Below, piece after piece: positions 44,612 through 54,109 of a stretch of DNA of 64,000 bases. Made by a program: the position numbers and the translations under genes. Under the pieces are notes generated by a model. That model was not told where the DNA came from and did not search any database. It saw only the letters and a program-made list of their open reading frames with translations. The DNA is from Acidobacteriota bacterium. Lineage in GTDB: Bacteria > Acidobacteriota > Terriglobia > UBA7540. The DNA lies in NCBI GenBank assembly GCA_004298155.1, contig SCRD01000018.1, positions 310,001 through 374,000 of the forward strand, written 5' to 3'. The first letter of the stretch is position 1. The number at the start of each line of letters is the position of its first letter.

Positions 44612-45628
44612 TCACATATGGTTCGCGACGCCCACCAGCGCCGAGGCGACCAACAAGACAACCATGCCGGCCAACATGTACTTCCTGGCCTCGTGACTCG
44701 AACCCTTCCATTCGCCGCTGGCAAATCCCCATAGGGTGGAAACGAAAATAATAATTGCCATGAACAGGGGCCAGCCAATCACCGCACCGATCTGTCCCAT
44801 GGATGCGGCGCCGCGACCGTAGAGGATGATGCCGCCGGTCCACAAAACGGCCATGCCCAGGCCGATGCTCCAGGCCCTTCCTGTTCCTGGCAGGGTGAAG
44901 AGACCCCAGGTTTTATTGCGGATGAGAAGATAGCCCGTGTATCCGGCGTTGGCGATAAAGCCTCCGCCAAGCGCCACCATCCACACAGCGTTCAAGGCCC
45001 CAAAATTGCTCGCGCCGGCTTCCATCCCCGCTTTTACTACCGGCTGGCTGAAGGCGAAGGCCAGGTTCAGCATGGCGGAAAAGATGCCGCTGAAAACGCA
45101 GATGGCGAGCCCTGCGCCAAAACTCCCTTTCTCAACCGTCGCTTGCCCGTCCTCGAGGCTTGTGTCGCGTTTCTTGCCTGCTACTGCAGCCAGCCCGACG
45201 CCAAGTAGAAGCGCCGCCACTGAAAGGACCACAAGCAGACCCTTGCGTGTGAAGATCAATTGAGGGGTGTTGACGAGCAGCGGCACAAACGTCCCGATAG
45301 CGGCCGTTACGCCGAGCAGGACGGAAACACCCATCGCCATGCCCATCTTGGCGACACCCAGGCCTGCCAGCACAGATCCAATGCCCCATCCGGCGCCGTA
45401 AAGGAACACCATGGCGAGCGCCGAAGCGGGTGCACCGCCCAGCATTTCCAGGAGGTGCGGGACCGTGCCGACAGCCAGTGCGCCCGGTAGCACGATCAGT
45501 GACAAAATCGAATAAAGCGCCCAGATATTCTCCCACTTCCACGGGTTGACATACTTCAATCCCAGGAAGTAGGTACCTTGCATAATCCCGCCTGCGATGA
45601 TCAGTGAGAATCCCAGCCACCCGTTCAT
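44612..45628 (-). CDS. RhaT-like sugar/proton symporter
   Basis: This 338-residue hydrophobic protein has about ten membrane spans and matches the L-rhamnose-proton symporter family: SLIIAGGIMQGTYFLGLKYVNPWKWENIW, VFLYGAGWGIGSVLAGLGVAKMG and ASMGQIGAVIGWPLFMAIIIF. It would bring rhamnose or a related 6-deoxyhexose across the inner membrane. The start has a GGAGGATGG site. Its stop is 1 bp from the stop of the convergent aldo/keto reductase gene. The dehydrogenase and epimerase genes upstream run in the same direction. Confidence 0.9.
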   Translation of the reverse strand: MNGWLGFSLIIAGGIMQGTYFLGLKYVNPWKWENIWALYSILSLIVLPGALAVGTVPHLLEMLGGAPASALAMVFLYGAGWGIGSVLAGLGVAKMGMAMGVSVLLGVTAAIGTFVPLLVNTPQLIFTRKGLLVVLSVAALLLGVGLAAVAGKKRDTSLEDGQATVEKGSFGAGLAICVFSGIFSAMLNLAFAFSQPVVKAGMEAGASNFGALNAVWMVALGGGFIANAGYTGYLLIRNKTWGLFTLPGTGRAWSIGLGMAVLWTGGIILYGRGAASMGQIGAVIGWPLFMAIIIFVSTLWGFASGEWKGSSHEARKYMLAGMVVLLVASALVGVANHM

Positions 45629-45738
45629 GAATCTCCATCCTCCTCGCGAATTAGCGTCCTGGGAGATGCGTGACCGCCAGGCCGAAAGACGGAAAGGCGG
45701 TAACCCTCGAAATGTGCGTCGCCCCAGCGGGCACGGTG

Positions 45739-46881
45739 TTATTCGAGGGCGAGAATCCCTTTGATGTAATCCTCGCGCTGAAAATCCTGCTCAAAGGCAC
45801 GCGGGACTTCCTCGAGGGAACGATAACGGTGCGTCACCAATGGCAACACCTGAATGGTGCGCGAGTTCACCAGTTCGCGCGCCCGCCGGTAGGTTGTGGG
45901 CCGACCGTCAGGATCGAACCCGCCGGATGCGCCGACGGCTGCCACCATGACCGGTTCCAGAAACAGAATGTTTCCCAGCAGGCTGATGTCACGCCCTTTG
46001 TGTCCGTGGCCATAGAGCAGGACCGTGGCTTGTTTGCGGATCAGGCCTGGCATTTGCTCAAAAATTTTCGAGTTCCCACATGCCTCAATCAGGTAATGGA
46101 CCATTTCACCGTGAGTGAGTTCCTGCACCGCTTCGCGCAACCCCGTTTGTGCGACATTGATGGGCGTCCCTCCAAACTTTCGCACCAGATCGAGGTTGAT
46201 TTCACGAACATCGCTGACCATGACGAGCTCTTCAAAGTGCAGCACGTTCCGCAGGTATTGCAGAAAATAAATACCGGCCGGCCCCGCACCGCAGATCAGG
46301 ACGTTCCGGATGCGCTTATCGCCATCCAGGGTGTAGCGCGCACTGGCCTGTGCGGCTCGTTCGCTTGCGTGAAGAACACACCCCACAGGCTCAACCAGCG
46401 CAGCAAGGTCGATGGGCATGTCAGGCGGCAGTACGAGGCAGTTGGCGGCGGGCATGGCGATGTATTCGGCGAGGGCCCCCTGCAACCCCGTAATCCCGTG
46501 CTCGCCGTACGTTTCGCACTGGTGCGAATCTCCCGTGGCGCAATAGGGGCACAGCGGTTTGCGTCCGCGGCTGACGCAGTTGATTCCCTGGTCGCAGTGG
46601 ACCCTGCTGCCCACTTTCAGGCCGGTAACCTCTTTCCCCGCCTCGACAATTTCGCCGCTGAATTCGTGCCCGAGGACCTGGGGCTGCTCGGTGAGCGGAA
46701 TGTGCCGGCCGTCGGCGTCAAGGTTGTAATTTCCGTGGCCTCGGTAAATGTGAAAGTCGGTGCCGCAAACACCCACCGCCAACACTCGAAGCAGGACCTC
46801 GCAGGGCGCAAGCACCGGATCGGGAACCTGCCGGACCACCATCTCTTCGACATTCTGCAGGACGGCTGCCTTCATCTCCAT
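45739..46881 (-). CDS. Zinc-dependent alcohol/polyol dehydrogenase (MDR family)
   Basis: The 380-residue protein is a medium-chain dehydrogenase. Catalytic zinc ligands lie in GVCGTDFHIYRGHG and VLGHEFSGEI, and a Cys set in CVSRGRKPLCPYCATGDSHQC is the structural zinc lobe. The Rossmann loop is VLICGAGPAGIYFLQYL. It resembles the sorbitol/threonine dehydrogenase-like group and would oxidise a sugar acid or polyol with NAD+. It lies between the RhaT-like and epimerase genes on the same strand. The long open frame on the opposite strand (45670-47379) is an antisense artefact. Confidence 0.92.
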   Translation of the reverse strand: MEMKAAVLQNVEEMVVRQVPDPVLAPCEVLLRVLAVGVCGTDFHIYRGHGNYNLDADGRHIPLTEQPQVLGHEFSGEIVEAGKEVTGLKVGSRVHCDQGINCVSRGRKPLCPYCATGDSHQCETYGEHGITGLQGALAEYIAMPAANCLVLPPDMPIDLAALVEPVGCVLHASERAAQASARYTLDGDKRIRNVLICGAGPAGIYFLQYLRNVLHFEELVMVSDVREINLDLVRKFGGTPINVAQTGLREAVQELTHGEMVHYLIEACGNSKIFEQMPGLIRKQATVLLYGHGHKGRDISLLGNILFLEPVMVAAVGASGGFDPDGRPTTYRRARELVNSRTIQVLPLVTHRYRSLEEVPRAFEQDFQREDYIKGILALE

Positions 46882-47032
46882 CTCTCCGTGGTTATTTCCT
46901 GGGAATTACTGCTGGCGGTTGAAGCCTGCATATCATCCCACAAAACAAGACTCAACCGTGCTGCCACCTTAGCCTGGATGAATGTCATACCGGCCGGCCC
47001 ATCACCGGCACTGAAACTTTCCCTCAAAGGCG

Positions 47033-48043
47033 TCATATCTCGAGGTCACTTAAATCGATTTCACCCTGGCTATGGAGCCGCTCAAAAATCTCTGCTGTTT
47101 CGCGAATACCATCTTCGAGAGGCGTGCGAGGGACTTCGCCGATATCGCGGTGCAGTGCGCTATCGTCAAAATCGAAGGCGATCGGGATCGATTTCCCCTC
47201 CGCGCGGACCAGATTGCGGGATTCGGGGAGCAGGCGGTTCAGAGTGTCCAGGAACCCGTTCATGTGAATTACGTTGCCCCGCAGCGTATAGGTTTTGGCG
47301 CCTTCAATGGGAAGTTCCGTGCAGCGCAGAAAAATTTCCGCCGTGTCTTTGGCGTATTGCATGTCAAAGCCGCCTGTAAAGCGAATGGTATAAGGACGTC
47401 CTGCAATGGTAGCCTTGATGGCTTTCGTGGGGCCTGAAGTGATCCCCTGGTCCCGGCCTACGCCGTAAACTGTGCCCGGCCGCAAGCCGACGCTGGAGAT
47501 GCCGTCGCTCAGGTAATAAATCCGTGCGCTGCCTTCGTTTGCCTGTTTGAACACTCCGTAATGGGTGTTGGGCTGCAAGGGGGCGCCTTCGGGAACTTTG
47601 CCCTCTCCGTAAAGCTCTTCCGGCCCGAAAACGGCCACCGAACTCGCATAGACAATGCGCTTGATCTGGTCGCGCCGCTTGCGTACAACTTCAAACGCGT
47701 TTACGGTCCCCACAACGTTGACCCGCGCCCCAAGGCGAGGGTTGGCGGCACAGGCCGGGACCTGGAGTGCGGCCAGATGGATGAGGTGGGTAATTCCGTT
47801 TTCTGCGACGGCACGATCCAGTTGATCGAAGTCGGTGATGTCCCCCTGGACAAAACGGATTTGGTTCTGTTGGTCTTTGGTCAGCAGTTGCTGCAACCGG
47901 TGTGCTTTTGCGTCAAGGTCATAAATCCACGGTGTATCACCGCGTTCAATCAGTTTGCGGACGATCCATGAGCCGATAAAACCTTTGGCCCCGGTAAGTA
48001 GAAAGCGAGCGCTGCCTTTTGATGCGTTCGGGTCTTGAGTCAT
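47033..48043 (-). CDS. NAD-dependent epimerase/dehydratase (SDR)
   Basis: About 336 residues from the ATG at 48043. The extended SDR features are present: nucleotide loop LLTGAKGFIGSWIVRKL, LIHLAALQVPACAANP, YASSVAVFGPEELYG, and the catalytic Tyr-Lys in HYGVFKQANEGS. RPGTVYGVGRDQGITS follows. It acts on a nucleotide sugar or a sugar acid; the neighbouring dehydrogenase and symporter favour sugar catabolism. A promoter (TGGAAA-N17-TATAAT) ends 7 bases before the ATG, so the mRNA is probably leaderless. Confidence 0.87.
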   Translation of the reverse strand: MTQDPNASKGSARFLLTGAKGFIGSWIVRKLIERGDTPWIYDLDAKAHRLQQLLTKDQQNQIRFVQGDITDFDQLDRAVAENGITHLIHLAALQVPACAANPRLGARVNVVGTVNAFEVVRKRRDQIKRIVYASSVAVFGPEELYGEGKVPEGAPLQPNTHYGVFKQANEGSARIYYLSDGISSVGLRPGTVYGVGRDQGITSGPTKAIKATIAGRPYTIRFTGGFDMQYAKDTAEIFLRCTELPIEGAKTYTLRGNVIHMNGFLDTLNRLLPESRNLVRAEGKSIPIAFDFDDSALHRDIGEVPRTPLEDGIRETAEIFERLHSQGEIDLSDLEI

Positions 48044-48050
48044 GCGCAGG

Positions 48051-48079
48051 ATTATATGGGGAACTGCCGGGAGTTTCCA
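48051..48079 (-). promoter_or_regulatory. Promoter of the epimerase gene (leaderless layout)
   Basis: On the minus strand TGGAAA (48079-48074) and a perfect TATAAT (48056-48051) are 17 bp apart. The -10 is followed by 7 bases and then the ATG. Confidence 0.65.
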
Positions 48080-48266
48080 GCGGGAAGAGAACAATTCCCT
48101 TCATGCAACCCCATTACCGCCGAAACAGGACCCAGATTGCATGACCGCCGGCGAGTGCGCGTGTGGAGCGGCGACTGGAAAATCGTGCTAGACTTTTTAT
48201 GTCTGAAGTGAAGCACAGACCGTGGGTCGGGCGAATTTCCCTCAGGCATGCTTTCTGACACCATCC

Positions 48267-49031
48267 ATGGGAAACAAGAGAATCCTGCTGACGAATGACG
48301 ACGGTATTGGCGCACCTGGCCTCCGGGCGCTTGAAAACGCGCTGAGCACGCTGGGTGACGTGACGGTTGTAGCCCCGGACAGTGAGCGAAGCGGTTCAAG
48401 CCAGGCCCTCACTTTGCACCAGCCACTGCGCGTGAAGGTGCTCGACGACCGCCACTATGCCGTCGGCGGGACGCCTGCCGACACCGTGATTCTTGCCCTT
48501 TATCAACTGCTGCCGCAAAAGCCCCATCTTGCAGTGTCCGGCATCAACCCGGGAGGAAACCTGGGAGAGAATCTGATCTATTCCGGAACGGTGGCTGCCG
48601 CGCAGGAAGCGGCGCTGCATGGTATCCCGTCATTTGCCATTTCGCTCGTCGGCCGTAACCCGGCGGACTTCGGCGGGGCGGCCGAAGTTGCCTTCCAACT
48701 CGCCAGCAGAATCCTGCGCGAAGGGCTCCCGCCGGGAGTCGCGCTGAACGTGAACGTTCCAAACCACGAGATTCGCGGCGTGCGGCTTACTCGCCAGAGC
48801 CAGAAGATTTCTCAAAATATTGTGTACGAGAATAAAGACCCTCGCGGGAAGCCCTACTACTGGCTGGACGAAACCCTGCCGCACCGTCAGGTTGAGCCCG
48901 ACTCGGATTATGCGGCCATCTTTGCGCATGAAGTTTCCATCACGCCGCTTGAGGTAGATCGCACCCACCACCCCAGCCTTAACCACCTTTCCGTCTGGCT
49001 GCCGGAATTACAGCGGACGATCAAGCCCTGA
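48267..49031 (+). CDS. surE: 5'/3'-nucleotidase SurE
   Basis: SurE is a metal-dependent phosphatase for nucleoside monophosphates. The 254 residues from the ATG at 48267 start with RILLTNDDGIGAPGL, whose Asp pair binds metal. VVAPDSERSGSS, VGGTPADTVILAL and AVSGINPGGNLGENLIYSGTVAAA follow. An upstream GTG at 48222 would add 15 residues that do not fit the family. It is divergent from the epimerase gene. Confidence 0.95.
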   Translation: MGNKRILLTNDDGIGAPGLRALENALSTLGDVTVVAPDSERSGSSQALTLHQPLRVKVLDDRHYAVGGTPADTVILALYQLLPQKPHLAVSGINPGGNLGENLIYSGTVAAAQEAALHGIPSFAISLVGRNPADFGGAAEVAFQLASRILREGLPPGVALNVNVPNHEIRGVRLTRQSQKISQNIVYENKDPRGKPYYWLDETLPHRQVEPDSDYAAIFAHEVSITPLEVDRTHHPSLNHLSVWLPELQRTIKP

Positions 49032-49313
49032 AAGGGTCGCGCGAAGCTTCCACTGCGCGAGGGTTACTGCATCGCTTGTTGGTGCGTGTCGAGATCCAGC
49101 GAAGAAAATAATGGCGCCGCATACACCTATCCCCATGATGGCACCACCGAGGCATTCCCGCTTCGGAAACGCGACTAGCTGGGACACACCCTGCCACCGT
49201 CCCAACTCCGGTCAAATTTAAAGGTAATTTTAGATGCCGGCCAACCCGCCGGCCCCGCAGACTATCGACGGCAAATCAGAAATACTTATCAGGAACAACC
49301 GCTCTTCAAGTCC

Positions 49314-49676
49314 CTATGCTGCTACAACTTTTTCCCTGAGCATGCCCCACAGAGATTCTGGTATTTCTTCTTCAAAGACAACGCCGAAATTGATGCTGGC
49401 CTCATCCTGCATCCGGCGTGTCCAGGACACACGGCCGCGGACCGCGTAACGCAGGTCTGGATGCAGGATCACACCTACAGCCTCGCCCGGAACGACTATT
49501 TTCCGTGAACTGAACTTGCCCTCGGTCGCTGAAAGAGCTAAAAGAATTGCGGGGTGTCGAGTTTTTTCTGCCGACGTTTCTGTCAGCAAAGTCGAACAGG
49601 TTGGAAGACGAAGGTTTCCCTGTACAAAAGCATGGCGCGGACTCGCCTCTCGCACGGTTGGTCCCTCCTCTCGCAC
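49314..49676 (-). CDS. Possible PilZ-like small protein
   Basis: The 120-residue frame has a C-terminal beta-rich part (KIVVPGEAVGVILHPDLRYAVRGRVSWTRRM then INFGVVFEEEIPESLW) that resembles the second half of PilZ domains. The c-di-GMP-binding RxxxR and [DN]xSxxG motifs are not visible. It may therefore be a degenerate or non-binding member. The N-terminal 40 residues look non-conserved, and the true start is unclear. It lies convergent to surE. Confidence 0.45.
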   Translation of the reverse strand: MREEGPTVREASPRHAFVQGNLRLPTCSTLLTETSAEKTRHPAILLALSATEGKFSSRKIVVPGEAVGVILHPDLRYAVRGRVSWTRRMQDEASINFGVVFEEEIPESLWGMLREKVVAA

Positions 49677-49887
49677 GAAAGATTAGAACCCCTTAACACT
49701 GCACTAAAGAGATAAAGATGTCAATCCATACCAAATGATAAACGTTCAGGAATGAGTAATCCTGGCCTGAGCGTCTGAAACAGGCGTTTTGAATTAGCGA
49801 AGGGGCCATCAGTTCCGGGCTCTTAACGGCCCGCAGGCTGTACAGGTCTCGATGCCTGTGTTAGCTTTCGAAGGAAGGTCCAAATTA

Positions 49888-51405
49888 ATGGAAGCAGGAA
49901 ATATTCGAGTTCGATTTGCGCCAAGCCCTACCGGCTATGTCCACGTGGGCAACGCGCGCACAGCTCTATTCAACTGGCTGTTCGCGCGCCATAACGGGGG
50001 AAAGTTCGTTCTTCGCATTGAAGATACGGACGTTGAAAGGTCGGAACAGCGTTACGAGACCCAGCTTGTGGAGGACCTGAAATGGTTCGGCCTGAACTGG
50101 GACGAAGGGCCGGACTGCGGAGGCCCGTACGGGCCCTATCGGCAATCCGCGCGCCAGGACCTTTATAGGAATTATTCGCTGGAGCTTATCGAAAAGGGCC
50201 GCGCCTATTATTGTTTTTGTTCGCCTGAACAGCTTGAGGAGGAGCGCCAGCAAGCGCTGAAGGCGGGGCAGCAGCCACGGTACTCGGGCCGATGCAGCGG
50301 GATTCCGAAGGAAGACGCGGCGCGCAGAGTAGCGGCTGGCGAGCCGGCGGCTATCCGGCTGAAAATTATGGAGTCGGCCTTTGCCTGGAGGGACCTCGTG
50401 CACGGCGACACCAGTTTTCCCGGCGATGTGATTGGTGATCCCATCCTGGTCCGTTCGGGCGGGGCGCCGGCATACAACTTCGCCGTGGTAGTGGATGACC
50501 ATCTGATGAACATCACGCATGTGATTCGCGGCGACGATCACATTTCCAACACGCCGCGCCAACTGGCCCTCTATAATGCTTACGGGTGGCAGCCGCCACA
50601 GTTCGCCCATCTATCCACCATCCTGGGCGGTGACCGTGCACGCTTGTCCAAGCGGCATGGGGCCACATCGCTTGAAAGCTTCCGGGGCCTGGGAATTCTT
50701 CCGGAGGCCCTCCGCAATTACCTGACGCTGCTGGGATGGTCGCCCGCGGATGGGAAGACGGAAATCCTGAGCACGGAAGAGCTGGTGCAGCAGTTTTCAC
50801 TGGACCATATCATCAAGAGCGCCGCCGTGTTTGACCAGGAGAAGCTGAACTGGCTGAACCGCCATTACCTGAAGCAATTGCCGTTGGATAAGGCGGCGGA
50901 AATGGCCGCGCCGTTCCTGGTGAAAGCTCGATTGGTCTCGGGGCCCTTAACGGCGCCGGTAATGGAATGGATTGAACTCGTGACAGATTCGGGGATCAAC
51001 AAGATTGACTACCTCAGCCAGCTTCCGGACGCAGTCCGCTTGATTTTTGAATATGATGCCCGGAATGCTGCGAAACTGTTAGGTATGGATGGACGAGCCG
51101 ATAAAGCGGGTGAAGACGAAGTTCTCAGGCGAGTGACTTCCAAAATTCTCGAGGAGCAGCATCTGACTTATCCGAGGTTTCGGGAGATCCTAAAGGAAGT
51201 TCAGAAGGAGACTGGCAGGAAAGGGAAGGAGTTGTTCCACCCCGTGCGCGTTGCCATGACGGCGGCGGATTCCGGTCCTGAACTGGAAAAGCTGGTCCCG
51301 ATTCTCGAGAAGGGAGCGGAACTGAAGCTGGAGCCGCCGGTCAAGAGTGTTGCCGACCGTTTGCGTGAATTCTCAAATGCTGCGCATCTGTTTTCTTGTG
51401 GGTGA
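49888..51405 (+). CDS. gltX: Glutamyl-tRNA synthetase GltX
   Basis: The 505-residue class I synthetase attaches Glu to tRNA. The HIGH-type motif is FAPSPTGYVHVGNARTALFNWL near residue 10, and the KMSKS-type loop is DRARLSKRHGATS near residue 250. FVLRIEDTDVERSEQR completes the active site. A helical anticodon-binding domain fills the C-terminal third. The ATG at 49888 has GAAGGAAGG upstream; the earlier ATG at 49852 adds 12 residues not seen in the family. It is followed by rlmB. Confidence 0.97.
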   Translation: MEAGNIRVRFAPSPTGYVHVGNARTALFNWLFARHNGGKFVLRIEDTDVERSEQRYETQLVEDLKWFGLNWDEGPDCGGPYGPYRQSARQDLYRNYSLELIEKGRAYYCFCSPEQLEEERQQALKAGQQPRYSGRCSGIPKEDAARRVAAGEPAAIRLKIMESAFAWRDLVHGDTSFPGDVIGDPILVRSGGAPAYNFAVVVDDHLMNITHVIRGDDHISNTPRQLALYNAYGWQPPQFAHLSTILGGDRARLSKRHGATSLESFRGLGILPEALRNYLTLLGWSPADGKTEILSTEELVQQFSLDHIIKSAAVFDQEKLNWLNRHYLKQLPLDKAAEMAAPFLVKARLVSGPLTAPVMEWIELVTDSGINKIDYLSQLPDAVRLIFEYDARNAAKLLGMDGRADKAGEDEVLRRVTSKILEEQHLTYPRFREILKEVQKETGRKGKELFHPVRVAMTAADSGPELEKLVPILEKGAELKLEPPVKSVADRLREFSNAAHLFSCG

Positions 51406-51470
51406 GCGGCACTGACGCAGGCAGAGGATTGTTCCAGCCAGCATAGGGTTCCCGGCACCATTATCGGTCC

Positions 51471-52217
51471 ATGAATAAACAGCCAGATTCACATTCCTTT
51501 GACGTGCTGTACGGCATCAATGCGGTCAAGGAGGCAATTGGTTCCCGCTCCATCGATCACGTACTGGTTCGTGAGGGTTCGAGCGGCAGGCGTCTGCAGG
51601 AAATTTTGGATGAGTGCCGAAAGCGTGGAATTCCCCTCCGCTTTGCCCCGCGGCAGGCCCTGGAGCGGCTGGCGCAGACCGACCGTCACCAGGAAGTAGT
51701 TGCGGTCTGTTCCGCCCGGGCCTATCAGGACCTGAAAGGCGTAGTCGAAAGCCAGAGCCCGGCGCTGCTGCTGGTGCTGGATGGGGTGGAAGATCCGGCG
51801 AACCTTGGAGCAATTGTGCGGACCTCAGTGGGCGTTGGCGCCAACGGGGTTGTCATTGCCGAACGCCGCGCAGCGGGGCTGTCATCGGCTGTGGCACGGA
51901 CGGCTGCAGGCGCGTTGGAACACGCGCAGATTGCCCGGGTTAAGAACCTTGTTCGGGCGCTCGCGGAATTGAAAGAAATGGGGCTTTGGATTTATGGGTT
52001 TGAAGCAGGAGCGGAAAAGTCGTACTTTGATCTTGATTACAAGGCGCCCTGCGCCCTGGTGTTGGGTGGTGAGGGTCGTGGCCTTCACCGGTTGGTTCGA
52101 GAAGGCTGTGACCACCTTGCAGGAGTCCCTCTGCGGGGCCGCGTGGAATCTCTGAACGTGTCCGTAACAGCGGGAATTGTTCTTTACGAGGCAGTGCGGC
52201 AGCGGCTTTGCGGGTGA
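51471..52217 (+). CDS. rlmB: 23S rRNA 2'-O-ribose methyltransferase RlmB/TrmH-family
   Basis: The 248-residue protein is a SpoU-type knotted methyltransferase. An N-terminal substrate-binding L30e-like domain begins DVLYGINAVKEAI. The knot motifs follow: LVLDGVEDPANLGAIVRTSVGVGANGV (motif 1), ALVLGGEGRGLHRLVREGCD (motif 2) and RVESLNVSVTAGIVLYEAVRQR (motif 3). RlmB methylates G2251 of 23S rRNA in E. coli. Placement 65 bp downstream of gltX suggests co-expression. Confidence 0.92.
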   Translation: MNKQPDSHSFDVLYGINAVKEAIGSRSIDHVLVREGSSGRRLQEILDECRKRGIPLRFAPRQALERLAQTDRHQEVVAVCSARAYQDLKGVVESQSPALLLVLDGVEDPANLGAIVRTSVGVGANGVVIAERRAAGLSSAVARTAAGALEHAQIARVKNLVRALAELKEMGLWIYGFEAGAEKSYFDLDYKAPCALVLGGEGRGLHRLVREGCDHLAGVPLRGRVESLNVSVTAGIVLYEAVRQRLCG

Positions 52218-52250
52218 ATACTTTTCCACAGGCGGGTGCTTAACGGGGCT

Positions 52251-52267
52251 GAGGGGGTAACCCCCTC
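52251..52267. terminator. GAGGGGG hairpin after rlmB
   Basis: GAGGGGG-TAA-CCCCCTC is a perfect 7-bp GC-rich stem. It sits 34 bases after the rlmB stop and before the VWFA-type gene. No T-tract follows, so termination strength is uncertain. Confidence 0.45.
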
Positions 52268-52307
52268 GCGCCCTGTTACATCATAATCAGTGAGGGTGAA
52301 ATACTGC

Positions 52308-53477
52308 ATGCACAAGAGAAAAGATTGTCTTGGGGGAACTTGGGTGCGCGTTTTCAGCGTCCTTGGGCTTTTTTTCGTTACCACGGCGATGGCCCTTGCG
52401 CAGAGCGGGGCAAACCAGCCAGCGCCCGACAAACCATCGTCCGATGCTCCCAGCAGCACTGCAGACACTCAAGTGGCCCCTCAGATTCGCATCCAATCCA
52501 ACCTGGTCACTGCTCCTGTCTCAGTCATTGACAAGCTGACCGGTGAATTCGTTTACAACCTGGACGAGAAGGATTTTCAGATTTATGACAATGGCAAGCT
52601 GCAGCAGATAACCGGTTTTACCCGCGAAGCACACAACATCGCTGCTGTCATCCTGATTCAGACCAGTGACTCGGTTACGCCTCTGCTGGGAGACCTCAAG
52701 AATCTGGCGCCGCTGTTTTCAGAGTTGATGCTGGGGTCCAAAGGCGAAGCTGCAGTGATCACATTCGGGTCAGACGTCAAGGTTGTACAGGGTTTTTCAA
52801 GCTCCGGCACCGCGCTGGACGACTCGCTTCGCCGCCTGCTGCCGGACGGCAACAGGGCCCGGATGAACGACGGCCTGATGCAGGCCGTTAATCTTCTTCA
52901 GCACCGGCCCAAGGGGGAGAGGCGGGTGATTGTGGTCTTCTCAAGCGGCTATGATTCAGGTAGTCAGACCTCAAGGAATGAGATCATACGCCGTGCGACA
53001 GCGGCCGAAGTTGAAATCTACGGTATGGGACTCAGCCTGACCAAGTCGTACCTGACCCGTGACAAAGCGCCCCTCAACCCGCCGACCTCGGCGGATAATG
53101 CCAGCGGCGCTACGCCGCCCCAACCCGGAAGGCCCACCACTCCAAGTACTAACATGGGAACATTTGGTGTGACTGTTCCGGCGACTGGAGCGATTCGCCC
53201 GGCGCTGCGCGCGCCCCAGTCTCTGATATTTTCCAACGATGCAGAAGCTTATGCACAATATACGGGTGGCGTGTTCTTTTCCCAATGGTCCTCACAGGCC
53301 ATTCAGACCCACCTCAGCCAGATTGCCGCGGATGTCCACAGCCAGTATCTTCTGGCTTATGTTCCGGACAACCTTTCTCAAACTGGCTTCCACCGGCTGG
53401 AGGTTAAAGTCACTCGGAAGGGCGTGAAGCTGGATATCCGCTCTCGCAGGGGCTACTACTACGATGGCTCGAATTAG
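52308..53477 (+). CDS. Exported VWFA-related acidobacterial protein (TIGR03436-type)
   Basis: About 389 residues from the ATG at 52308. A signal peptide (FSVLGLFFVTTAMALAQ) is followed by a Pro/Ser-rich spacer and the conserved RIQSNLVTAPVSVIDKLTGEFV...DFQIYDNGKLQQI opening. A von Willebrand A-like domain (AAVILIQTSDSV; VIVVFSSGYDSGS) and the terminal YLLAYVPDNLSQTGFHRLEVKV plus GYYY motif complete it. It is a paralogue of the protein at 17.2-18.6 kb but is shorter. A Pro/Thr-rich insert (~residues 255-285) lies between the A domain and the tail. The role is unknown. Confidence 0.9.
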   Translation: MHKRKDCLGGTWVRVFSVLGLFFVTTAMALAQSGANQPAPDKPSSDAPSSTADTQVAPQIRIQSNLVTAPVSVIDKLTGEFVYNLDEKDFQIYDNGKLQQITGFTREAHNIAAVILIQTSDSVTPLLGDLKNLAPLFSELMLGSKGEAAVITFGSDVKVVQGFSSSGTALDDSLRRLLPDGNRARMNDGLMQAVNLLQHRPKGERRVIVVFSSGYDSGSQTSRNEIIRRATAAEVEIYGMGLSLTKSYLTRDKAPLNPPTSADNASGATPPQPGRPTTPSTNMGTFGVTVPATGAIRPALRAPQSLIFSNDAEAYAQYTGGVFFSQWSSQAIQTHLSQIAADVHSQYLLAYVPDNLSQTGFHRLEVKVTRKGVKLDIRSRRGYYYDGSN

Positions 53478-53598
53478 CGGGCGGCCCCAATGCAATCGCG
53501 AAAAGCAGGTGGGATTTCGGCGAAGGCATTCTGTGCCGTGTGGCGTTCCAGCGCGCCAATTTCCTTGTGCGCCCGTCCGTAAAGCAGCGCGAGGCCCT

Positions 53599-54051
53599 TC
53601 AATCCCGCCTGCTCTCAATAGGGCGTCCCGTTTTGAGGTCAATCTCCGCCATATACGGGCGCATTGTGTCATTTCGTGTCTTGAGAATGATGGCGCGTGT
53701 CTGGCCTTTGCTCGTGTAGAGCACAGTAAAGAACCCGTCATGCTTGCCGCGGGCAGATGTGGGCTTGATGGCCCATGCCAGTTTCATCTTGCGGATTCTC
53801 TTGCTCACTTGCGGCAGAAACTCCATTTGGGTAATGGCCCCGTAGGGTATGGCGAGCGACTGTTCCGCGCACTGAAACACCAGATTTGATCCGGTGACTT
53901 CCAGCTTTCCCGCACAGCCTTCAGGCAACGGCTCCGTACCGGCCACGTATTTGAATACCGAATCGTTGCGGGACCGCGCCCATGCATGCGGCACAAGCAA
54001 AACGGCGGCGGCCAGAAACGCGGCAGTTTTTACGATCTTGAATTTATTCAT
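53599..54051 (-). CDS. Exported hypothetical protein
   Basis: From the ATG at 54051 the product is about 150 residues with a signal peptide (IVKTAAFLAAAVLLVPHAWA). The mature part is beta-rich (GKLEVTGSNLVFQCAEQSLAIPYGAITQMEF) and has a basic centre (SKRIRKMKLAW). It resembles small PH-like exported proteins. No function was recognised. It is the last gene of a leftward run with acpS and the TonB-domain gene, 58 bp downstream of the latter. Confidence 0.65.
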   Translation of the reverse strand: MNKFKIVKTAAFLAAAVLLVPHAWARSRNDSVFKYVAGTEPLPEGCAGKLEVTGSNLVFQCAEQSLAIPYGAITQMEFLPQVSKRIRKMKLAWAIKPTSARGKHDGFFTVLYTSKGQTRAIILKTRNDTMRPYMAEIDLKTGRPIESRRD

Positions 54052-54109
54052 GGTCCTTTTTTGCTCTCCACATCTTTTTGGGGAGTCGAAAGGTTTTCTA
54101 TGGGCTTTG

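Noticed and set aside
45670-47379. 569-codon open frame on the plus strand
   Set aside because: It is antisense to the zinc dehydrogenase (45739-46881), which has clear zinc and Rossmann motifs. High GC content keeps the opposite strand open.
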